From the NCBI GenBank assembly GCA_021648225.1, contig JAKITE010000044.1, forward strand, positions 1 through 19,087: DNA of 19,087 bases. Direction: 5' to 3'. The DNA is from Paracoccaceae bacterium. GTDB lineage: Bacteria; Pseudomonadota; Alphaproteobacteria; Rhodobacterales; Rhodobacteraceae. Both the position numbers and the translations under genes were made by a program. This document shows, one piece after another, positions 8,101 to 15,445 of the stretch. The notes below the pieces were generated by a model, which had not been told where the DNA came from, searched no databases, and worked only from the letters and a program-made list of their open reading frames with translations. Each line of letters opens with the position of its first letter. Positions within the stretch are counted from its first letter, which is position 1.

Positions 8101-11100
8101 GCGACCGGTGGTTTTTGAAAAATCCGGCGCGATAGATTTTCGCACAAGGTTTGAAGAAAGCGCCGAAAAAATCAGTATAGAGACTCGAAAATCCCATGGC
8201 GATGCAGCATGGGAGCTGGCCTGTTTTGCCACCATTCGGGCCAATCCGGTGCAGCAGGTCGCCCCCATCAAGACCCTGCCAAATGCCACCGACACTGACC
8301 TTTATGCGGATTTGGCGGCCCAGAACCTAACTTATGGGCCGGAATTTGCGCTGGTGCGGCAGATCGCCATCAAAGGTCATGTGGCGGATGCAATTTTGGG
8401 TCAACCGACCATGGATGGCGGCTTTTGTCTGGACCCGAAACAGGCCGATGCTGCCTTGCACGGGATATTTGCGCTGGTTAAGTCAGCCGCGTCATTGCCG
8501 GATTTTGATGGCAGGATGATGGTGCCTCAATCTTTTGGCAAGATCCGTATTTTTGCAGGGGACACTGCGATTTTCCGCGCAAATATTACGCTTGGCCAGT
8601 TAACTGAAAATGGATTGCTGGCTGATATTTCGATGTGCGACGCGGCGGGGGTTGTGCGGGCGCAATTTCTGGATGTTCGGCTGAAAACTGTGGCCTCGTC
8701 GAAAAAACCAAGGCCAATTCCATATTGGCAACAAAAGCTTGTAGCCCTGACGCCGGTTAAAAAACCCTTGAATATCAAACAGGTATTGGCCAAATCCGGA
8801 ATTATTTCCGGTGATGCGGGGCCGGGGGATGCGGCGATATTGCTGGATTCGCTGACAAGGTCGATTGTGTTTGAAACCTTGGGGGGGCTGGCTAAAAACC
8901 GTTCCATTGATACGGGAAATTATACTGGAAAAAATGGCGGCGGCTTGCTGAAATCCTGCCTCGGGTTTTTAGCTGAAGATGGCTTGGCAGAACGGCAAAC
9001 CGGCTCGGACTGGCAGTTGGCGGCGCGCTCTGCCTGCCCCGGGGTTGCAGAATTGCAAGAGGCATTGCTTGCAACCGCCCCAAATCATATCACCGAATTG
9101 CAACAGGCGCTTTTCCTGCGGAAAAATCTGAAAACCGCGTTGCAAAAGCAATTATTGGCAAAGCCCGCAACGGTGGAAATTGACCTAAGCGCCGCAAGCC
9201 GCTGGCGTTGGCAAGTTATGGCGGATATGGCGGCCCAAATTATGGCAGGCTGGCCACAGAACAAGCGGCTGAATATTCTGGTAATGGGGCGGGCCGAAAC
9301 CGGTTTTTGCCAAAAAATATGCCAACACCCGGCAGTTGATCGTCTGGTTGTCAGTGATTTTGACAGTAAAAAAACCGCTAGGCAAAAACATATTTTACCG
9401 CCAGCAGCAAAGCTGTTTGTATTGCCGTTTGAAACCCTGGAAACTGTCGGGGAATTTGATATTATCCTTTCGGTTGACGGGCTGGCAACCGCCGGTTCGG
9501 CACAGTTGGTGCAGCTTTTGAACCGGCTTTCCCCGACGGGAAGCCTGATGGCCCTTGTGCCGGAGCGGGATGCATTTAATGCGCTTTATGACGGTTTATT
9601 CATTTCCGGCTGGGATGCAAAATCGCTGGAATCCGGTATGGCGATTCCGCGCAAAACCACTGCTAAAACGCTTTTTTCCCGGTTTGAACATTGCGGGTTT
9701 GAACAAGCAAAAATGACCGAGCTTGCCTGCCCTGAGGCCCGCCACTGGCTGGTTTCGGGCATTGGTGTTTTGCACAATACACAGGAAAAACGCAAAGACA
9801 CCGATTGGCATCTGGTAAAGACTAGCGGAGACGGATTTTGGCAAGATAACCTGAATATTCCGGTAATCGACGATGGGTTACAGAATAAAGCCGTGGTTTT
9901 TCCGGTTTCGGACGGGGCGGATATAGCTGTAATTTTAGCCGAGCTTAAAGATATTTGTCTGGCAGAACCCAGCCGAATTCTGGTTATTTGCAACGGCCAA
10001 CCCGCGCTTTGTGCTGCATTGCGCGGCTGGTTGCGCGTGGCGATAAATGAATTCCCGAATATCCCGATGCAAACACTGGAGCTGGGGGTGAATACGGAAT
10101 TTTCCCTGAACAGGGTGCAGGATTTCGCCTCCGAACCGCATTTGATCCTGCGGGATAACAACCTGTTTGCATTGCGGATGCTGGGTTTGGACAAAACGCC
10201 GGATCAGCCTGTTTCCAACACGGCTTCGGTTCTGGTTTTTGGCCAACAAGGGCAAATTCAATCTTTGAAATGGCAGGGGAAACCCCGTTTTGCTCCGGCG
10301 GATCATCAAGTGGAAATTGCGGTTGAACATACCGGCCTGAATTTTCGCGATGTGATGTGGGCCCAAGGATTACTGCCTGCCGAGGCCTTGGAAAACGGAT
10401 ATGTCGGCGCTACTTTGGGTATGGAATGTGCGGGTAAAATCATTCAGGCTGGCGCCAATAGCGGTTTTTCAATCGGCGACAGGGTGATCGCATTTTCGCC
10501 CGCCGGATTTTCCAGCCATGTAACGGTGGACGCAGTGGCCGTTGCCAGCATTCCCGACACTATATCCAGCGCGCGCGCCGCGTCTTTGCCGGTGGCATTT
10601 TTAACCGCGATTTATGGCCTGCAAGAGCTGGCAAATTTGTCAAATGGTGAAACCGTGCTGATCCACGGCGGCGCGGGCGGCGTTGGGCTGGCGGCCATGC
10701 AGGTTGCAAAAAAACTGGGCGCAACGGTGATTGCCACGGCGGGCACCCCTGAAAAACGCCAATTATTGCGGGATATGGGCGCGGCACAGGTTTTTGACAG
10801 CCGCAGCCTTGGCTTTGCTGATAAAATTTTACAGCAATTCGGGGGGGTGGATGTGGTGCTTAATTCCCTGTCGGATGAGGCCATGCAGCGTTCGATCGAA
10901 TGTCTGAAACCCTTTGGTAGGTTTGTTGAATTGGGCAAGCGGGATTTCTTTGCCAATACCCGCATCGGGTTGCGGGCGTTTCGCAAAAACCTGTCATATT
11001 TCGGGGTGGATGCCGACCAGTTGCTGGCGGCGCGCCCCGAAGTGGTTTCGCGGTTGTTTGCCGATTTGAAAGCCAGTTTCGAAACCGGCGAATACACCCC

Positions 11101-12403
11101 GCCACCCTGCCAGATTTTCAAAAGCAACGAGGTCTCGGATGCGTTTCGGCTGATGCAAAAATCGGGGCATATCGGTAAAATCGTGGTGCAGGCACCTGAT
11201 GTTCCGCAAATTACGGAATCAAAACAATTCAAGGCACGGGATGGATGGCTGATTATTGGCGGCACTGGCGGGCTGGGCCGTGCAACCGCAACATGGCTGG
11301 CGCAGAACGGGGCCAGAAAATTATGGCTGGTCAGCCGGTCGGGTAAGATGGAGCCAGTCGAAACTGATACAGAGGTCGAGGTGATTGCTTGTGATGCCAC
11401 CGACCCCGAGCAGATGCAGCAGCTTTTTGCCAGAATTGCCAATGATAACATCCCGTTGCGCGGCGTTATCCACAGCGCCATGGTGCTGGATGACGGTTTG
11501 ATCCGTGATGCCAGTGCGGCCAATATGGCCCCGGTTCTGGACGCAAAAATTTCGATCGGAAGGCTGCTGGACCAGCACTGCCGCAACTTGACGCTGGATC
11601 ATTTTATCGCCTTTTCGTCTATTTCAACATTTTTTGGCAATCCCGGCCAATCGGTGTATGTGGCTGGCAACAGCTTTTTAGAAGGGCTGGTTCAAGGGCG
11701 GCAACAGCGTGGTCAAAACGCCACCTGTGTAGCCTTTGGTCCGATTTCGGACCAAGGGTTTTTAGCGGATAAAAACGATCAGCGTGATTTGATCAACAAA
11801 CAAATCGGGGGCGGCATGATGAATATGGCGCAGGCGCTGGATGCGTTAAAAGACATTATTATGCGGCCGAATTCGGGTGTGGTGGCGGTCGGGCCTATGG
11901 CTTGGGGCAATATGGTGGCTGATCTGAAGCTGCTGCGGTCTCGGTTTTTTGACCAAATTGATTTAAGCGTAAAATCTGCAGGGCCGGATGGTAAAATCGA
12001 TCTGGAATCCGTGCTCAAAGGGTTAAGCCGCGCGCAGGCTGTCAAGAAAATTATTGGCTTGTTGCAGGCCGAAGCCTCGGAAGTTTTGCGCCAGCCCGTT
12101 GATGAAATTGACCCGGAAACGCCGCTAACCGAAATGGGGTTTGATTCGCTGATGGCGATGTCTTTGCGTATGCAGGCCGATGAAAAACTGGGCATTGATC
12201 TGCCGATCATGGCGCTGGTTGACGGGCTGAACCTGACCCAGCTTGCCCATAAAGTGCTGGATGGCACCGTTGAAAACGAAGGCACCGCCGAGGAACTGGC
12301 CGCGCGTCATGTCACCCAGCCCGATCTGGACCCGATGCTGGTTGAAAAGGTCAGCAAAGCCGCGCAAAACATCAGCGGGCTGACCAAAAAGGCCACAGGA
12401 TGA
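5192..12403 (+). CDS. Highly reducing iterative type I polyketide synthase (KS-AT-DH-psMT-psKR-ER-KR-ACP)
   Basis: One 2403-residue module, laid out like animal fatty acid synthase and fungal reducing PKSs. KS (about 12-440) has C186 in DTACSSS, H321 in HGTGTP and H359 in NFGH. AT (about 540-850) has S631 in GHSAGE and H735 in YPFH; the Phe suggests malonyl-CoA. DH (about 905-1170) has H932 in HVVDGSIVFP and D1086 in DAALH. A degenerate methyltransferase-like region (about 1200-1530) and a structural pseudo-KR (about 1530-1675) follow. ER (about 1680-2005) has an NADPH motif near 1825-1832. KR (about 2015-2270) has GGTGGLG, S2143, Y2156 and LDD at 2099-2101, indicating B-type. ACP (about 2285-2350) has S2319 in GFDSL. 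All reducing domains look intact, so a saturated chain is expected, presumably by repeated use of the module. There is no thioesterase; the overlapping oxoamine synthase gene probably supplies release. Product unknown. Confidence 0.93.
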   Translation: MNSSDFGPAKPEHSHNEVVITGYGVRLPQAAGIDAFWQVLQDEKCIISEIGADRFSKEMFYHPDPAAKGKTYSVAAGQLDNIWEFDAAFFGISPREAEQMDPQQRLLLEVTAEALAEAGLTNDSWNREKTGVFVGASSSDYSTGFAGDPDGLDAQFMLGNTLSVISNRLAYYFDLKGPSYTVDTACSSSIFAMDQAVEALQSGKIETAIVGAVNLLISPIPFVGFSRASMLSPDGLCKAFDKGANGYVRSEGAVVFVLRRMDVARKNRDCLRAVIHATAVNSDGRTVGMSMPSSQRQQELLQDIRAKNPFDLNDLAFLEAHGTGTPVGDPVEANAIGNAFAAPRGTALPIGSAKSNFGHLEPASGLVGMLKAVLALEKGVYPASLHIAEPNPYIDFEGLNLSLATKPVILPERNRPWLAGVNSFGFGGANAHVVLRQLWQHEKTQQPDLVPRNQNLLLSANSNDALQVLAQQYHDDVLTGDQAALKINNAIYRREKHSHSVVALGGSVSEIKTGLKGFLTQSKSADYVSGQTKSRIGKIGFVFSGNGAQWPGMARHLYQTCSDFRDVFDQVSDLFSAQSPHDLRGLLFDKDFESELGDSPLTQPLAFAIQVALSDSLVNAGLTPQAVMGHSAGEVPAAYAAGIISLADAVHLVRSRSAALAGLYGKGAMAAVLAGADVLRKCLAEFGETEIVISAENSSRSSSISGPLEQLEKFAGFARKQRIAVKILNIPYPFHSPVVEQIKTRLLKDIAGLSPVSSDVRFYSSSLGRQVQGDRLNAEYWWHNTRNPVLFHPTIAAMVADGFDIIVEIGPKSILRNYVMDSLESGASIGFVETMSAKQTDDRLIAKTVARVLVAGGKIDRLRFHGPQIAYFAGLPLIAWQKNNFRIQPSPAAVDTYGRTGCHPLLGNQMQGESGIWHNRLDPRKTGWLADHVVDGSIVFPATGFVEMALAAGRQALAVSQIELLDMELLRPVVFEKSGAIDFRTRFEESAEKISIETRKSHGDAAWELACFATIRANPVQQVAPIKTLPNATDTDLYADLAAQNLTYGPEFALVRQIAIKGHVADAILGQPTMDGGFCLDPKQADAALHGIFALVKSAASLPDFDGRMMVPQSFGKIRIFAGDTAIFRANITLGQLTENGLLADISMCDAAGVVRAQFLDVRLKTVASSKKPRPIPYWQQKLVALTPVKKPLNIKQVLAKSGIISGDAGPGDAAILLDSLTRSIVFETLGGLAKNRSIDTGNYTGKNGGGLLKSCLGFLAEDGLAERQTGSDWQLAARSACPGVAELQEALLATAPNHITELQQALFLRKNLKTALQKQLLAKPATVEIDLSAASRWRWQVMADMAAQIMAGWPQNKRLNILVMGRAETGFCQKICQHPAVDRLVVSDFDSKKTARQKHILPPAAKLFVLPFETLETVGEFDIILSVDGLATAGSAQLVQLLNRLSPTGSLMALVPERDAFNALYDGLFISGWDAKSLESGMAIPRKTTAKTLFSRFEHCGFEQAKMTELACPEARHWLVSGIGVLHNTQEKRKDTDWHLVKTSGDGFWQDNLNIPVIDDGLQNKAVVFPVSDGADIAVILAELKDICLAEPSRILVICNGQPALCAALRGWLRVAINEFPNIPMQTLELGVNTEFSLNRVQDFASEPHLILRDNNLFALRMLGLDKTPDQPVSNTASVLVFGQQGQIQSLKWQGKPRFAPADHQVEIAVEHTGLNFRDVMWAQGLLPAEALENGYVGATLGMECAGKIIQAGANSGFSIGDRVIAFSPAGFSSHVTVDAVAVASIPDTISSARAASLPVAFLTAIYGLQELANLSNGETVLIHGGAGGVGLAAMQVAKKLGATVIATAGTPEKRQLLRDMGAAQVFDSRSLGFADKILQQFGGVDVVLNSLSDEAMQRSIECLKPFGRFVELGKRDFFANTRIGLRAFRKNLSYFGVDADQLLAARPEVVSRLFADLKASFETGEYTPPPCQIFKSNEVSDAFRLMQKSGHIGKIVVQAPDVPQITESKQFKARDGWLIIGGTGGLGRATATWLAQNGARKLWLVSRSGKMEPVETDTEVEVIACDATDPEQMQQLFARIANDNIPLRGVIHSAMVLDDGLIRDASAANMAPVLDAKISIGRLLDQHCRNLTLDHFIAFSSISTFFGNPGQSVYVAGNSFLEGLVQGRQQRGQNATCVAFGPISDQGFLADKNDQRDLINKQIGGGMMNMAQALDALKDIIMRPNSGVVAVGPMAWGNMVADLKLLRSRFFDQIDLSVKSAGPDGKIDLESVLKGLSRAQAVKKIIGLLQAEASEVLRQPVDEIDPETPLTEMGFDSLMAMSLRMQADEKLGIDLPIMALVDGLNLTQLAHKVLDGTVENEGTAEELAARHVTQPDLDPMLVEKVSKAAQNISGLTKKATG

Positions 12404-13725
12404 GCGACACAAAAGCATTGCTTGCGCGGCTTAGGCAAAACCGAGCCAATCGAAACGAACAACCGCAGGCCGCGCAACAAGACCTGCCGCCTGACGGGTT
12501 TGATTTTACTACATTGCCTGATTACAAACAAATGTCGATGCAACGGGCCGCTGGTGATCTGGCCGGAATTGCTTCACCATTTTTTCGTGAAACCAGTGAT
12601 ACTTCGGGTGTTTCTATCCAGATTGACGGGCAGGAAGCATTGCAATTTGCCAGCTATGATTATCTGGGTTTGAACCAGAATCAAGAAGTACGTTCAAGCG
12701 CGGCGGCGGCAGCCCAAAAATGGGGGGTTTCGGCAACCGCCAGCCGTCTGGTTGGCGGCGAGCGCCCCTATCATCCGGCGCTGGAACAGGCCATTGCCGA
12801 TTTCTACGGGGTTGAATCCGCATTGGCGATGGTGTCGGGCCATGCCACCAATGTTAGCGTGATTGCAGCGCTTGTCGGCCCCAAAGATCTGGTTTTGATT
12901 GATAGTCTGATCCATAATTCGGTTTCTGATGGGGTGCGGTTATCAGGTGCTGCGCGCTTGGTTTTTCCCCATAATGACACCGATTGGTTGAACTGGAAAC
13001 TGACCGAAATTCGCGGTAATTACGACAAGGTTTTGATCGTTGTCGAAGGCCTGTATTCCATGGATGGCGACACGCCCGACCTGAAAACACTGGTGGATAT
13101 CAAGCAAAGGCACGGCGCGTGGCTGATGGTTGACGAGGCGCACTCAATAGGCGTTTTGGGGGCAAGCGGGCGCGGCATTTCGCAACATTGCGAGGTTGAC
13201 CCCAAAGCGGTGGAAATCTGGATGGGCACGATGTCAAAATCGCTGGGTTCCAGCGGCGGGTTCATTGCCGGTTCTGATGCATTGATTGATTTTTTGCGGT
13301 TCAAGGCCGCTGGGTTTGTGTTTTCGGTCGGGCTTTCGGCGCCGCTGGCCGTTGCGGCAACTACTGCGCTTGGGCTGATTAATAGGCCCCTTGTCGAAAA
13401 ATTACAGGAAAACGGGGCGTATTTTCTGGCACAAGCCAAGGCTGCGGGGCTGGATGTGGGCTTGTCCGAAGGGGCGGCAATTACACCGGTAATTATCGGG
13501 GATTCGCTGGGCGCGGTAATTGCCGCCAACCGCTTGCTGGTGCGGGGGATTAATGCTTTGCCGATTATTTTTCCGGCGGTGCCGGAAAAGCAGGCGCGCT
13601 TGCGGTTTTTTGTGACGGCCATGCACAGTTTTGCTGATATTGATCGGGTGGTTACGGAAACAACCGCAGTAATCAAAGAGCTGGAAGACTTGCCTGATTT
13701 GGCGGCAATGATTGCATCCGCTTAA
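12400..13725 (+). CDS. PLP-dependent alpha-oxoamine synthase (aminotransferase class I/II fold)
   Basis: The 441-residue product resembles 8-amino-7-oxononanoate synthase and serine palmitoyltransferase. It has the family landmarks in order: FASYDYLGL (83-91), H172 in LIHNS (PLP stacking), D245 and H248 in VDEAHS, and the PLP lysine K280 in GTMSKSLGSSGG. Such enzymes condense an amino acid with an acyl thioester, losing CO2, to give a 2-amino ketone. Its ATG overlaps the PKS stop (ATGA), so it most likely releases the ACP-bound chain, as proposed for fumonisin-type PKS/oxoamine synthase pairs. The N-terminus is about 60 residues longer than BioF and might contact the PKS. The amino acid used cannot be told from sequence. 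It could be annotated as BioF, but no other biotin genes are nearby. Confidence 0.9.
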   Translation: MSDTKALLARLRQNRANRNEQPQAAQQDLPPDGFDFTTLPDYKQMSMQRAAGDLAGIASPFFRETSDTSGVSIQIDGQEALQFASYDYLGLNQNQEVRSSAAAAAQKWGVSATASRLVGGERPYHPALEQAIADFYGVESALAMVSGHATNVSVIAALVGPKDLVLIDSLIHNSVSDGVRLSGAARLVFPHNDTDWLNWKLTEIRGNYDKVLIVVEGLYSMDGDTPDLKTLVDIKQRHGAWLMVDEAHSIGVLGASGRGISQHCEVDPKAVEIWMGTMSKSLGSSGGFIAGSDALIDFLRFKAAGFVFSVGLSAPLAVAATTALGLINRPLVEKLQENGAYFLAQAKAAGLDVGLSEGAAITPVIIGDSLGAVIAANRLLVRGINALPIIFPAVPEKQARLRFFVTAMHSFADIDRVVTETTAVIKELEDLPDLAAMIASA

Positions 13726-14585
13726 TCGCGCAGCACAAATTCGACAATCTGGCTGCGTTGGAAAAAGTTGAAATTATCGTCGGAAACCACCGTGGCACGA
13801 ATTTGACCCATCGGGTCTTGCCAGACCGAAATGCCTTCCAGATTGTCAAACTGGCCGGATCGAGAGGTGAAAAGAACCTGTTCGTCAAACAGGCTATCGC
13901 CAATGGTAAAGCGCCGGATACGGGTTGAAAACCCTGCAAGCCCTGCCAGATGGCGTTCCAGAATATACAGTTTTCCATCCAGAATATCAGCGCCAACCAT
14001 CAAAAACGGGGGGCGGCGCGGCACTTGTAAATCGGTGTCCCATCTATTGTTTTGAAACCGGTAAACCGGAAAAGCCCGATCCAGATCACCCGAGCGTTCG
14101 GGCATTGCATAAACCGTGCCATTGGCATCCACGGCCAGTGCCTCCAGCCCTGAATTGGTTTGTAACTGATTAAAATCCGGATGTTTGGGCAGAAATTCCG
14201 CCGGACTGGTCTGGCTGGCATGGCGCATGACGCGATTATTGCTTTCAAATGAAATCAGCAGGCTGCCATCCGGCGCAATCGCCAGCCCCTCGGCATCGGT
14301 GTTAAAGCTGTCCAGCGGTTGGCCTTTGGTGTCCAGAATGGGAATTAGTGGCGCAAATTCTATTGCCGTAATGCTGCCGTTACGCCGCTGAAACCGGCCG
14401 TTTTGCAACTTTCCACGATCGGTTATCATTAAAAAATCAATGCCGTTTTCAAACACATGAATGCCTGAGAAACCGCCAAAATCATCATCGTTATCACGCA
14501 GGGTTTGCACGGAATCGCGCATAAATACCGGCTGGGCAATCACAGGGCTGGCCAACAGAATCAGGGCAAGAATTCTGAACATCAT
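13722..14585 (-). CDS. Exported esterase-like protein of the phytase-like family
   Basis: The protein has 287 residues when started at the ATG at 14585, which overlaps the mepA stop (ATGA). That start gives a clean signal peptide (MMFRILALILLASPVIA), whereas an in-frame start 42 codons upstream would place it deep inside mepA. The body looks like the beta-propeller phytase-like family (esterase-like activity of phytase). It has an early GGFSGIHVF and ITDRG stretch, NTDAEGLAI, SGLEALAVD, and the terminal block VVSDDNFNFFQRSQIVEF typical of that family. The protein is presumably periplasmic. True substrate and activity are unknown for most members. Its stop overlaps the stop of the convergent oxoamine synthase gene by 4 bases. 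Confidence 0.82.
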   Translation of the reverse strand: MMFRILALILLASPVIAQPVFMRDSVQTLRDNDDDFGGFSGIHVFENGIDFLMITDRGKLQNGRFQRRNGSITAIEFAPLIPILDTKGQPLDSFNTDAEGLAIAPDGSLLISFESNNRVMRHASQTSPAEFLPKHPDFNQLQTNSGLEALAVDANGTVYAMPERSGDLDRAFPVYRFQNNRWDTDLQVPRRPPFLMVGADILDGKLYILERHLAGLAGFSTRIRRFTIGDSLFDEQVLFTSRSGQFDNLEGISVWQDPMGQIRATVVSDDNFNFFQRSQIVEFVLRD

Positions 14586-15445
14586 CGGCTTTGCAAAACC
14601 CTGCTGCATTGGTTTGGCAGGCTGGCCATGGTTAATTCGGTGCGCGGGGTTGGTGGGGGGGCGTTCGGGTCTGGCGGCGGGGCGGGGGCCAATGCGTCGG
14701 TTATCCACCATTGGGCCTCGGCGCAGCCATCACCGGCGGGAATCGGGGCCTGTTCTTCACATCTGCCCGATCCGCGCGGACAATTCAGACGCACATGAAA
14801 ATGGGCGTTATGCCCCCACCAAGGCCGGATTTTGCGCAACCATGCACGGTCATCAGGGGCGGTATCGTTGCACATTTGCACCTTGGCAGCGCCGGTTACA
14901 AAAATGCGGGCCACGGCAGGGTCGCTGGCGGCGGCGCGTAAAATCGCCATATGTTGTGGGGTCCAGTTGGCATTGACGCTGCGATGGTCGTTTGACCGGA
15001 TGTTGAGCGAAGAAATATTTTCACGCTGGCGCGGGCTTAAATCTAGTCGTTCGGGCGGCAGCATCCAGATATCCACATCAAGACCGATCTGGTGGCTGGC
15101 ATGGCCGGTTAACATAGGCCCGCCGCGTGGCTGGGAAATATCGCCGATATAAAGCCCGTTCCAACCGATTTTCTGTGCCTGTTGTGACAGGCGATCAATG
15201 AAACCGATCAGTTGTGGATGCCCCCAGTTGCGGTTACGCGACAGGCGCATGGCCTGCCAGCCGGGACCGGATTCGGCCAATTGTTGCGCCCCTGCCAAAC
15301 AGCCGCGCGCATAGCTGCCAAATGCAGCCGAGCGTTGCATGGTTGCGGTTTCTATCGCACCAAACAATTGTTTGGCGGGGATGTCAGCCTGTGCTGGCGC
15401 GGCCAAAAGGGCCGCAAATACCAGCGCAAATATTCTGGATGTCAC
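14582..15445 (-). CDS. mepA: Penicillin-insensitive murein endopeptidase (MepA, LAS family)
   Basis: The 287-residue product has a signal peptide (MTSRIFALVFAALLAAPAQA) and the zinc-peptidase landmarks of LAS enzymes: GHASHQIGLDVDIW, supplying His and Asp ligands (HxxxxxxD), and WWGHNAHFHVRL, with the HxH pair. MepA cleaves cross-links between peptide stems in peptidoglycan, in the periplasm. The C-terminus ends in a proline-rich, low-complexity stretch (about 250-268) that is probably a flexible tail. The start is a GTG whose bases overlap the stop of the upstream MFS gene (GTGA, 15445-15442), so translation is probably coupled. The downstream phytase-like gene overlaps its stop in the same way. 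Confidence 0.93.
   Translation of the reverse strand: MTSRIFALVFAALLAAPAQADIPAKQLFGAIETATMQRSAAFGSYARGCLAGAQQLAESGPGWQAMRLSRNRNWGHPQLIGFIDRLSQQAQKIGWNGLYIGDISQPRGGPMLTGHASHQIGLDVDIWMLPPERLDLSPRQRENISSLNIRSNDHRSVNANWTPQHMAILRAAASDPAVARIFVTGAAKVQMCNDTAPDDRAWLRKIRPWWGHNAHFHVRLNCPRGSGRCEEQAPIPAGDGCAEAQWWITDALAPAPPPDPNAPPPTPRTELTMASLPNQCSRVLQSR

Noticed and set aside
10612..11586. 324-codon open frame on the minus strand inside the PKS
   Set aside because: It is antisense to the ER and KR domains. Its composition is Ser/Ala-rich low complexity, as expected from the reverse frame of the coding strand, and it has no recognisable motif.
12400..13725. Calling the oxoamine synthase bioF (biotin synthesis)
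   Set aside because: It overlaps a PKS gene, has a longer N-terminus than BioF, and no other biotin gene is present in the window.
14586..14711. Extended N-terminus for the phytase-like gene
   Set aside because: It would overlap mepA by over 120 bases and bury the signal peptide behind 42 proline- and arginine-rich residues. The ATGA junction at 14585 is the natural start.
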